Source: Phycomyces nitens (taxonomy: Eukaryota; Mucoromycota; Mucoromycetes; Mucorales; Phycomycetaceae). Taken from it: a stretch of DNA of 64,000 nt. The stretch spans positions 4,154,001 through 4,218,000 of the forward strand of contig JAHRBC010000001.1 in the NCBI GenBank assembly GCA_022702545.1, in the 5' to 3' direction. The translations under genes were made by a program, and so were the position numbers. The notes below the pieces were generated by a model. The model made no database searches, was not told the DNA's origin, and worked only from the letters and a program-made list of their open reading frames with translations. Below are positions 53,503 to 64,000 of the stretch, piece after piece; positions within the stretch are counted from its first letter, which is position 1; each line of letters starts with the position of its first letter.

Positions 53503-56500
53503 ATGCCCAGCGTAGATGAATTGAAAGAAGCTTTTGCCTTTGCTGGCAATGATATCAAAGCACGTAAAAACGCGGTGGACCATTATGCACTTCGAGACTC
53601 GGAGGAGTGGTATTACTATACCGGGCTTATTATTCTCCAGAAACTGGGAGACCAAGTAAATTCCAATGCCAGCAAGGAGCCAAGAGAGCCAACTCAAGAA
53701 GAGAGTGAACTTATGAAATCCATGGAGAAGCACTTGGCGGATTACGAAGCAAAAATCAAGCCAAAGATGTACGATTTCCAAAATGACAAGAAATACAAGG
53801 AACTCTCGACTCGCTACAATGTTCTGATTTATGTTCTGGACAAGAAGACCTCGGCACAGTTTCTTGCAAAAGCCCTTTGTCTCGATCTATCCACGGCCGT
53901 TCAGGAGCAGGATCAGGACCAGGATCAGGACCAGGATATCCATTCAACAGAACAAGGGAAAAAAAGACTTGCTTCAGTTCTCTCTCAGAAAGTTATTGAT
54001 TCAGAAGAACTCGTCTGGAAGAATATCTTGGAGGTCCGCAACCAAGGACAATCCGTGGAGATAGAGTATCTTTCGCTCCCTGTACTCTCCCATCTAATCG
54101 AAAAACCCTTGACGGACGCACAGGAATTGGCCGTACTGAAGAAGATGTTACTGTACCCTCAGACTCCAAACCCATTGGGAGGCCAAGGCATCCAGTTCAC
54201 TCAGCGTTTTTGCAATTACTTTCAGAGAAAGGATAAGAAGTTCTTGACTGATAGAGTCTGCTATTTTTCACTCGATAACCTGACAATCAGCCAAATGAAC
54301 ATCATCAAAAAAAGCGTTCCTTTGATCCTTCAATGCGAGAGTTTTGTGACTGCCTACATTAACAAGCTGGTTCCCTTGGAATATTCAACTGACAGCTACA
54401 CAAAGAAACCCAAAGATTTCTGGGATGATGGAAACACCATATTGGAGGGATATCTGACCCGTTTGTGGAATTTTGTGGAGGATTTACCGGTCATGTACCA
54501 GCCTTTGAAGGCATTGATCAGTTTCCACAAGTTGCGACTGGAGATTGTCCGGGAGAACTTTTCAGAGGAATATCTTCTCAAGTGAGTATATTCATGGTTC
54601 ATTTATTCAAGAGTCACAAACTAATGTTCTGTAAAAAGGTACCTTGCCTTGACTCAAGGAAGAAGAGTCGACAATGTAATGTCTCCAATTCCTGGCCGTA
54701 AGAATGATCGCAAGTCAAGACTGAGTGCTGCTAGTATTATTAATGTAAGAAACAATATAAATATTTTTGTTTGCCTGGTTTGTTTTACTGATACTTGATG
54801 GCATTGATATTAGGTTCCTTACCTGGAAAAAGTTGTGACAACGTCAAATATTGAAGTACAGGCACTCTATACCTACCTTACTGGTGTCTTGACCAAAAAT
54901 CCTGAAATGAGCCTTGATCCAATCTTGGAGTATATCGACCTTGATTCCAACATCAAAAAGCTATATGCCACTGTCCAGCTAACTCACCCGTTGCGCCAAG
55001 GTGTTGCCTCTGAATGGTCAAGCTCTTTGAGCTCCAGTGAGCTGGATACTCTTGTTAGCCAAGTCAAGCTTGAATTCACACCTTCAACAACTCGCCTTGG
55101 TCGTGTTCTTCTCGCCGACACTCCTATCCAGTTGGATCTTCAGCTTAAACAAGTGGAGCATCTTACAGTCCGTATCTACCCTGTCGACCTCTACAACTAC
55201 TGGAGAATTCATCCTAATAAGAGGGCACTCACAATCACAAAAGAGGAAAGTGCAAGATTGGATGGCCTATGTCCGTTGTGGGAAAAAACCATTGATTTTA
55301 CCGATAAAACTCCCCTTTGCACTTGGAAAGAAACCTTTGTGTTTGGAAAAAATCATTTGGGGTCTGATCATGTCCAAGGCCGTGGTGCATGGATCATTGA
55401 TTTCGTTGGAGGAAAGATGCAATGCCGTGCTATTATCCAAAGGGTAAAATAGATGCTTAAGAGTACTACTGGCTCTATCATGATTTCTAACCAACAGGAT
55501 ATTAGGGCCATTTGCGTCACTTGATCCAAGATACTTCGGCTGGCCATTTGATCCAGATCATTGATGAAAACAATATCCCCTTGAAACAAAACAGTCGAGT
55601 GTGGTACGCTGATTCGTATTACGAGGTAACAAATACCAAAAAAAAATTGAGCGATATGTATGTTGACTGGATCTATAGCCTGATGTGAATGGAAACATTT
55701 TGATTCCTTACCGTGCCAGTGAACCCAAGGATACAGAAATTCTTTTATTGTCAAGCGATGGATTCTGTGAACCTGTCAAATTTATTCACAAGACTGAAAC
55801 TTATAAGCTGTCAGCAGAGTTTTATGTTAATCCTGAAAGTTTACTTGTAAACAAGCAGTCAAAGGTTGTCGTAGTTCCACGATTGACTATTTATGACCAG
55901 CCTGCTAGCTTGGACCTGCTCGAAAAGGTGACATTGACTGTCACGGCAACTTCCACAAAGGGTGTCAAGAGTTCCACTACTTCACAATTCAATTGTCTTT
56001 CCAACAACAAATCTTTTGATTACGAGTTTACGGTTCCAGATCTTTGTAAGTCATGTAAAACGTGAAATTGAATCGGGATTATTAACGCTGTTTACAGTGA
56101 GTAAGGTCCAGTTGAATTTAACTGCCAAGGTCAAGTCCACCTCAAGCCAGGCGGACTCGCAAGATGTTGAGGTCAACAAGGTTATTGGAATTACAACTGA
56201 CGACTCTTCTCTGGAGAAGCCCTACCTGCGTATAAATGACAGAAATGAATACTACATTTCTGTACTTGGAAAGAACGGTAAAATAAGACTCTGTTTTGAT
56301 TATATTACAACTGCTTATACTATTTTCTTATAGGAGAACCTCATAAAAACAAGGAATTCAATATTGAATTTGAGCACAACATGATCAGTTCTTCTATCAC
56401 TACACAGCTGCAGACAGACGAACAAGGCTTAATCCATCTCGGTTTACTTGAAGATATCAACTCCATTAGTGTCAGTTCACCAGACTCTAATGCCGAACAT

Positions 56501-59500
56501 TGGGATATTTTGGAAGGTTCTGACGCAGTACTTCCAACGGCATTCAATGGTACCGCAGACACTCCTTTGAAAATTCCAGTTGCTGTGGGCAAGAAACGCG
56601 TTTGTTCTCTTTATCAAACTGGCGGTAAAGAGTAAGTTGCAGTATATCTATGCATATATCAGTCCAATATCAAGTGAATCTATTCTTATTCTCTTCTTGG
56701 TGTTTTCAAGGCAAATCCTCCATGATTTTACTGATCGACTTGTCAATGAAAATGGCTATTTGAAAATCATTGGTCTTCCCGAAGGACGTTTTACTCTCTA
56801 TATTTACTCACCCAAGAAACGGATGGAAAAGATTATCCTTTGGATATTCAACGCAAAGGTGTCTTCTGATTTGGCTGCGTGCGGTAGCTATTGGTCAAAC
56901 TGGATCCTTGGCTATAGCTTTTATGCCGCCAATAGTCCCTGGTTTACCCAATGTCCTCTGTTGATCTCTCAGACCATTTTGACAGACCGATCAATTGTCA
57001 TAAGCTTGGATGGTTGGACCAAAGGAAAGACCTATGCATTGGTCACCACAACAGCTTTTATCGAAGAAACCAAGAGTTTGACCAAAAATCTTGTCGATCT
57101 TGGCATGTCTGATCCTATAAAGTATTACAGAAATCTCGATACTCGGGCGGTCTATATTACGGGACGAAAGTTGAGCGATGAGTATCAGTATATCCTAAAG
57201 AGAGCGAGAACCGAGAAATGGGTTGGCAGTTCTTTGGCTAAGCCTTCCTTGTTAATCTACCCCGAGGTAATATATAGAAACTGTCTTTGATAAAAGCTAC
57301 TTTTGAGATTAACCATGCTTTTTTTTAACATACAATTATAGGTCTCTGCTTCAGCTACATCAGATTATTCTATAGTAAAAGAAATCGAAAAGGACAATGC
57401 AGTGGTAGAAAATGTTATGTACCGCAATATGCGCAAGTTTAATGGCGGAGCCATGCGCACTATTGGGCATGCCAAGTCCAGGGATTATGGTATGAATATA
57501 TATAGCAGTTTATTAAATCATTTGCCTTATTCATAGAAATATTATAGGATTTCTTGATCACCACTACTCCATACTTTGCCTTGAGCCCAATAATAATGGT
57601 GATATAGTCATTGATCGCACTCTTTTGGGCAACGGAAACATCCTACAATTGGCTGTTTTGTCGGGCGAGCAGGTTGTTACAAAGGAAATGGTATTAGACA
57701 ATGGATCTGCCCAGCTGCATTTGAAGAATCGGTGCCAGACTATTGACGAGTCAAACTCGGAAAAAGCATTTGTACGCGAAAAATCAGTGTCAACTCTCTG
57801 TCCAACAGACATTGTCGGTGCTCTTCAAGGTGATCAAGCAGCCTGTGTATCTATGGAACTTGGCGGTGGTCAGCAAGAGTTTGAGGTTGTCGACAGCTTT
57901 GAAAAGCTATTTGATATTTTCAAGACACTTTCCAACCCCTCAATCAATGAAAAACTCAACAACTTTGAGTTCTTGCTTACTTGGCCATCTTTCTCGCTGA
58001 AAAAGAAGCTTGATCTCCACAACTCCTATTCATGTCATGAATTGAATCTTTGGCTAAAGCACAAGGATACCCAATTCTTTGAGCAGCATATCAAGCCATT
58101 CATAAAGGTAAATATCTTTAGTCTATTCTATGTTTTGGGTTTTATATACTAATATTTGTTTTTTTTTTTACACAGAGCAAGATCCACAAATCTTTTATGG
58201 ACTCTTACCTGGTTGACGATTCTTTACATGAATATGCAGAAAGTCTTTACTTGTACAATAGGTTGAACATTGTTGAAAAGGCATTACTGGCTAAGCGTGT
58301 ACCTGATCACCTCGACTCAATCCTTCGGTACTTTGAAGACAAATGCACACCTGTCAATGAATTGTTTGAAGACAAAGTATTCGATACAGTCATGTCCAGC
58401 AATGCCCTTAACCAACAAAAAGGTAATGATGAATGTACTCAGAATTTGGAAGATGCAAATCCTTTACCTACTTCTCCGAAATATTCGCCAACTTCTCCAC
58501 AATATTCGCCTATTTCTCCACAATATTCACCTACTTCTCCACATTATTCGCCTACTTCTCCACAATATTCGCCTACTTCTCCACAATATTCATCTACTTC
58601 TCCAACTTATCAACAATCAGGTTTTCAACCAGAACAGCAGGCGATGTTTCGAGGTCTAGCTCAAGGTCAAGCCCAACTTCAAGCTCAAGCCCAAGCTCAA
58701 GCTCAAGCTCAATATTGCTATCCATCTGCTGCTTTTGGCTTTGCGGGTGGTGCACCGTCCATGGCATGTAAATCTTCTCTCCAACAAATTGAGGAAACTA
58801 CTGTCCAAGCCGAAGATGAAAGTGATGATGATTGTGGGTACGATCTGTTTGGTAATTCAGAAATACAGGACCGAACCGAAGTCGTGGAAACTTGCGTCTC
58901 CGATGCCGTGGATAATATTATGGACGAAGACGATGATATGGAAGAAGACGAAGATCAAAAGAAGCAGGATGAAGATGCACTGCGCGCAAGATCAGCTAGC
59001 CAGCAGGTCAAGGTTCCTTATTCATTTGTCAAACCAACAAACGAGTGGAAGGAAAAAGGATATTATAAAGCCCTATCAACCTTTGGCATGTCTAGCAATC
59101 AATTCTGGATTGATTACATAAAGTCCAAACGCCCTGGATTCTTGTCCAGAGTAAGTATATGGAATACTCTATGTTTGCTTGCTTGCTTTAACTGTTGCTT
59201 TTTAGAACTTTTTCATGACAACAAACAACTTTACTGAAATAATGGTTGCGTTGTCTGTATTGGACTTACCTTACGCCATTGATTCCCAGTGGAAATACAA
59301 GAGCGATTCGAATAGTGGATCTCTTGTCATTACATCTGCTACACCTTGTATTGTGTTCCATCGTACATTGAAAGTAAGTCGAGTCTAATATCTCTCCTGT
59401 CGATAATCTAAACGTATTCCTTGAATCAATAGACAACAGAGAGCACTGCACCCGTAAACCCGACTATCTTGCTTGGTCAAGGACTATTTTCAAAACTGGA

Positions 59501-61602
59501 CTCGCAAAACATGGGAGCCAATATGAATATCGTTGATCCAAGTGAATTGAAAACAGCCACTGAATATTGCTGGAACCTAGCTGTGAGCAGTAAGTACACG
59601 ACTCCATATATTTTCATGTTCTTTGCACCATAGAAACTTATATGGTCTACCAGATATTTCTCCCATATCTCGTAAATGTGAGGCCACATTACAGATACCG
59701 TCTGGAGCATTGCCTACTGCAGGAACTCCATACTGCCAGTCGAAAATCATCACTCTGAGTCCTTATTCCACATGGCAGCAAGTTGTCGGAAGCTTCTACT
59801 TTCCAAAGGCCGGAGACTTTACCCAGTTGCCTGTTACACTCACAGACAGCTCAGCCTTGCTGAACAAGAGTCCGGCTATAAGCATTTTGGTCTCAGAGTC
59901 TAGTATTCATACGAAGCAAACCGGAACATCTAATATCCCTTGGACGGTTGTGGCTAGCAAAATGCAGAATGAAGACGTGTTGAACTACTTGGCACAATGC
60001 AAGAACCTCGACGATCTTAATTTAAATCTGATTGGCTGGCGTATGTCCAACAAGTTGTTTGCTCGCAAGGTGTTTGATATCTTGGGAGGCCAGAGACGCT
60101 ACCAGACCACTGATCTATGGCAATACGCTCTCACTCATGGATTCATGGACATAATCGGACAGCTGATACAGTTAGACAGCAGTGGAAAAGTCATGCCATA
60201 CATAGGAAAGGCATTTGTGTCGCCTCTTTTGTGTACCAGTATCTTGGATGCAGACAGCATTAGTGTTCTCGACTTTTACCCAATTATCAGTGCACGAGGT
60301 AAGAGAAAATAATTGGTGACAGGCTGTAAAAAAAAATAGTGTCTAAAATCTTGTTATAAAATACGTGTAGCCCATAGCCTTGGAACCAAGGTGGAAGTCT
60401 TGAATACACGCTTCCTTTCGCAATACAATGCTTTCCTCGAATATCTATGCGATAAAGCCGCTCATACTACTTCAGACCTTTTGGTTCTTGGCGTCTACTT
60501 GCTATTACAGGACCGCATAGGAGAGTGCCAAGATGTTTACAAGCGTATTCAGCAGGATATTTCTGGGAAAACAAGCAGCCTTGGTGATACTCTATCTGAG
60601 CCTAATGTCCAGCTTGATTATCTCGGCGCTTACCTACAGACACGTTTGCTTGAAAGCCAGGTGTCCAAAAACCCAGAGTCGATTGACTTGAATGGTGTTC
60701 GTGAGATTGCTCGTAAATATCGGACATGCGGAAATTTGCGCTGGCGTGCACTTTTTGCCAGTTTGGAAGACTTTGTGGACGAAGTTGATGGCATGATTAG
60801 TAACGAGGACCACGCTGATGCCAATATTACGACCGAGCGTCGGAAGGAGCGAGCATTGCACACTGAGCCTGTGTTGGATATGGAGGTGAACGAAAAGGAT
60901 GGGCTGGTGGTTCATTATGCCAACATGACAAATATCCAAGTCAACTATTATAAAACAAATGTCGAAGTCGTGTTTTCGGGAAGTCCGTTTATGGTGAATG
61001 ACGCCAAGCAGTCAGGACGCCAGCAAGGGTCAGCACATTCATTGGAGTACGGATGGGTAAAACCCAATTACACAGAAACCCACATACTGGAGGACACCAT
61101 TGATTGCGTTATGGAGGAAACACAAGAGATCCAAGACTTTGATATGATTGGTGTCAACAGAATCAAGATGAAGACAAAGATTATTCCTCTTCCTGCGCAC
61201 CTGATTCGCACAAATGTTATAGTTGAAGTTACTGGAAATGGGTTGCGTCGTAGCCAGACTTACTTTGCCCACCAATTGGCCGTTCATATCGTTGAACCAT
61301 TTGGTGTTGTACGTGTTGCCCACAAACAAACCAAGCGCCCACTTGCTGGTGTCTATGTCAAGGTCTACTGTCGTCGCAATGGAAGCAATGAAACCGAATT
61401 CTGGAAAGATGGCTACACTGGACTGAACGGTGTGTTTGATTATGTTAGTGTGACGGAAGGAAATGCATTGGTTGGAGCCAGCCAGTATTCATATGAGCAA
61501 GAAGCGTTATCTGATCTGATTAAGAAGATCAGTAAATTTAGTATCTTGATTACAAGTGAGCAGGATGGTGCAGTGGTAAAGGAAGCATTCCCTCCATCTT
61601 AA
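53503..61602 (+). CDS. Giant protein of 2406 residues with macroglobulin-like segments and CTD-like heptads
   Basis: Fifteen exons (53503-54581, 54639-54744, 54814-55443, 55506-55625, 55679-56045, 56098-56277, 56334-56631, 56711-57266, 57342-57489, 57548-58107, 58176-59150, 59206-59373, 59433-59589, 59654-60298, 60371-61602) join in frame to 2406 codons. Residues about 500-930 read as successive beta-sandwiches resembling alpha-2-macroglobulin MG domains: [12 protein letters not shown], then I-I-D-E-N-N-I-P-L and [10 protein letters not shown]. Residues 1451-1492 are six Y-S-P-T-S-P-x heptads, followed by Gln-Ala repeats (about 1510-1528) and an acidic run (about 1597-1615). Residues about 1670-2400 carry further sandwich-like blocks. 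There is no signal peptide, so a cytosolic location is likely. I cannot name the family; the MG likeness is inference from motif style. The gene structure is well supported. Confidence 0.75.
58482..58607 (+). repeat. Six tandem 21-bp units encoding Y-S-P-T-S-P-x
   Basis: The units encode [35 protein letters not shown] and YSSTSPT, the RNA polymerase II CTD heptad with position 7 usually Gln. DNA units differ only at a few third positions, so the array expanded recently. Confidence 0.95.
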
Positions 61603-62271
61603 GCTTTGGACTTTAATCAAGTCATTTGCTTTCTCTTCGGCGAGTCTCAACTATGCCTATAAATAAATAAAATGTGCATTTAAATTGCATGGCCTCTTTC
61701 CTTTAATGTAATACTTTGGGCAATATTGAGAGGGATGTTTATGCCCATATTCTACCACATCAACCGACATCAAATGGTTACCAAGGTAACCCACTTCTCC
61801 GTGTCACTACGCAAAAAGGTTCAATTCTCCTTTTTCGGGTCATGGTGGCTTTTGGATCATAAATGGGCAAAATAGGAGCTTTGATTGGAACTATATAAAC
61901 TCTAAACAATCTCCGGCTGTGCAAAAATTCATTTATGGATTGGACATTAAACAACAAGATGATTGTGAACAATGGTCTAGCCACTAATTGGCTATCAGAG
62001 AATTGGATACGCACTTGTGAAACTGGGTACACGATCTAGTCTTTCATATCTTCTGTCTTTCACGAATGACCAAAACAATTTCTAATGATCGTGCAAGGGC
62101 ACTAGTCTGAAATTCAAAATGATATTCAAAAGAATAGATGCAAGATCAGATAAAACCAAACTAATAGGGTTACCTGTTTTAGGAGGATCAGATAACTTGC
62201 AGGCGATTATCAATCTTGATTTAAAATAATATTTGATCTGTCTCTTTCTCTCTTTTATCCACATTCTAAAA
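61603..62271. promoter_or_regulatory. Intergenic between the giant gene and the transporter
   Basis: About 670 bases. AATAAA-type signals near 61660-61668 fit the end of the giant transcript. The remainder is upstream sequence of the transporter, with a T/C-rich stretch just before its ATG. Confidence 0.4.
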
Positions 62272-64000
62272 ATGGGAAATAATTCGCTGGCAACAGACAA
62301 TTACGAAACCAGGAATTCAGAACTCTACCCTGAGATGGATACCAAAGAGCACGTCGATAGCCCCCTAGAACACAATGATAACGACAAAGATGAAGGAACC
62401 AATAATTCTGCTGGAGATACAGCGTTTGCGAATGCTCCATGGCAGTACAAGCTTATTGCTCTTTCTACAGCGCTTCTTTTGCCAGGTATGTTTGCCAACA
62501 ACGTTTTTATTCAAGCGTGTGTCATTTAAGAAACTTTCCACTCCTAGTTGGCTCTCATTTTTCGGGAAGTGCGTTGAGCGCGATGAAGACGTCAATCAAG
62601 ACTGTAAGTATAGGGGCCCACTTGAACAAAGAGTGCTAACCAGCCTATTCAATATAGCAACTGAACATTGACAATACACGTTATGGTGTTCTTTCCTCGT
62701 CTGTATCTATCATCAATACGGTCTTTCCAATAGTCGGTGGTATGTTTATGGACATTTTTGGTTCCGTGTGGGGTACATTGGCCGTCAATTTGCTGGTCAT
62801 TCTCGGAAGTTTGTTGACAGCAATTGCTGCAAAATACACTTCATTCCCGCTTATGGTTGTTGGACGCGTTGTGTTTGGAATCGGAAGTGGCCTGATAGTG
62901 ACCATGCAGGAATCGCTCTTGTCCAAATGGTTTAGAACCCAAAATCTTGCGCTTGCTATTGGTCTTCAACTCTCCATCAGTCGCCTAGCAACCTTCTTGG
63001 GAACACTGGTGGCAAACCCTATCGTCGAGGCCACTGGAGACTGGGTTTGGGCATTCTGGCTCTCGTTTATCATCTGCTGCTTCTCTATAATGATGAATCT
63101 AGTCTATGCCCTGATTGTCAGGCACTTGAACGGACAGGTTATCAGCAAATCTGATGTGAAAAAGCTTAAAGCCAAAAAGACCTTCAAGTGGCGCTCAGTC
63201 CTCAAATTCCCCGTCTATTATTGGCACATTGTTCTCATTGAATTCGTGTTTGCTGCCGTGTGGTCCTCTTTTCAGACTATCAGTACCGAGTTTGTCTCCA
63301 AGCATTTTGGAACGACCAATGTCCTGGCCGGCTATAATGCCAGTGCCTCTCAGGTGGTTCCTATTGTTGCTACACCACTTTTGGGCATCATCATGGACTT
63401 GTTTGGTTTACGTATTTCCATTTGTAAGTGTATTGTTTTTAAAAATAATAATGTTTCACTGACTAGCGGATATTTTCTCTAGTGCTGGTGTCTGCCATCT
63501 TTTTGATTCTGAGCTGCGCTATCCTGGGATGGACCTTTGTCAACGCCGCAGTTGGCATGGTGTTTTATAGTGTCTCGCTGGCGTTTGGTCCTATCGCAAT
63601 GATCACCTCAATTGGTATGATTTTGCCTTCCGATTATATTGGAACCGGCCTTGGCATCTACAAGAGCTCCAACAATATTGGTACCACAATCCTCGACATC
63701 ATTGTTGGTGTTGTTCAGGATAACACCGCAAACCAAGCATATACTAGTAGGTTATTAGCTGGCTGTCAAGACGTCTTAACCTAATGTTGCCTAGGTGTCA
63801 TGATCGTCTTTCTTGTCCTATCCTCGGTGGGATTCTGTCTTATTGGCCTCTTGTGGATCACCCAAAGAATTTACCTCAACAATATCCTAGAGATCAATGG
63901 AAAGAAGCGTACGGCAATGATGAAGGAGACCAATGACAAGGAGATTGGGTTCATAAAGCAGGGCATGGACTCGTATACAGACACGCCTATTGTGAAGATG
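62272..64000 (+). CDS. Major facilitator transporter, MFSD1-like (3' end beyond the window)
   Basis: Exons at 62272-62485, 62548-62603, 62658-63423, 63483-63746 and 63795 onward; the last runs off the edge without a stop. A polar N-terminus of about 60 residues precedes the first membrane segment. The block G-S-H-F-S-G-S-A-L-S-A-M-K and N-T-V-F-P-I-V-G-G-M-F-M-D resembles MFSD1, the lysosomal dipeptide uniporter. About ten of twelve expected membrane segments are visible. The loop between segments 6 and 7 is short and basic (K-K-L-K-A-K-K). A vacuolar membrane location and small-peptide or metabolite transport are inferred from the family; the substrate is uncertain. Confidence 0.75.

Overview
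This window is a stretch of a fungal nuclear genome, most likely Mucoromycota (Mucorales or a close relative). The reasons are AT-rich sequence, GT-AG introns of about 50-80 nt, a trifunctional GATase/IGPS/PRAI tryptophan gene, a chromodomain Ty3/gypsy element, and two copies of a coiled-coil gene family I associate with mucoralean repeats. The phylum call is inference; no rRNA or other marker is present.

The window has two halves. From 1 to about 27.8 kb it is accessory, transposon-dense sequence. A near-pristine chromovirus (1098-6570, LTRs differing at one base, 5-bp duplication) sits inside an older, unrecognised multi-exon unit whose pieces lie at about 640-1097 and 6571-8900. A second copy of that unit lies in opposite orientation at about 10915-12005. 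Both copies are divergently paired with a gene of one protein family (1-322 and 12175-13447), so a two-gene block appears twice. Next come a motif-rich TA-flanked small element (10075-10499), a tnp2/DUF4218 (CACTA-like) transposase relic, three nested MULE copies in opposing orientations with a solo LTR in one of them, an apparently intact Tc1 element inserted in another intron-like segment, a broken Tc1-like transposase and a FAR1-domain fragment.

From about 27.9 kb to the right edge the window is ordinary core genome with few repeats. In order it holds a flavin-reductase-like mitochondrial protein, an arrestin-like adaptor, EMC6, a small cysteine-rich orphan, NAD-dependent glutamate dehydrogenase GDH2, splicing factor SPF45, a small mitochondrial-type protein, a PMT2-type protein O-mannosyltransferase, a DUF2461 protein, a HAPSTR1-like glutamine-rich protein, the tryptophan trifunctional enzyme, a 2406-residue protein with macroglobulin-like segments and RNA-polymerase-II-CTD-like heptads, and the start of an MFSD1-like transporter. 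Exon joins for these genes were built by hand from splice signals, reading frame and family fit; each complete model totals a multiple of three.

The observations I rate highest are the twice-occurring divergent unit with its array of roughly 60-nt exons whose introns look at least as conserved as the exons; an exact 19-bp copy of the chromovirus polypurine tract placed at the -1 frame junction between RNase H and integrase (a candidate central PPT); and the CTD-like heptads in the giant protein. I saw no rRNA, tRNA or CRISPR array.
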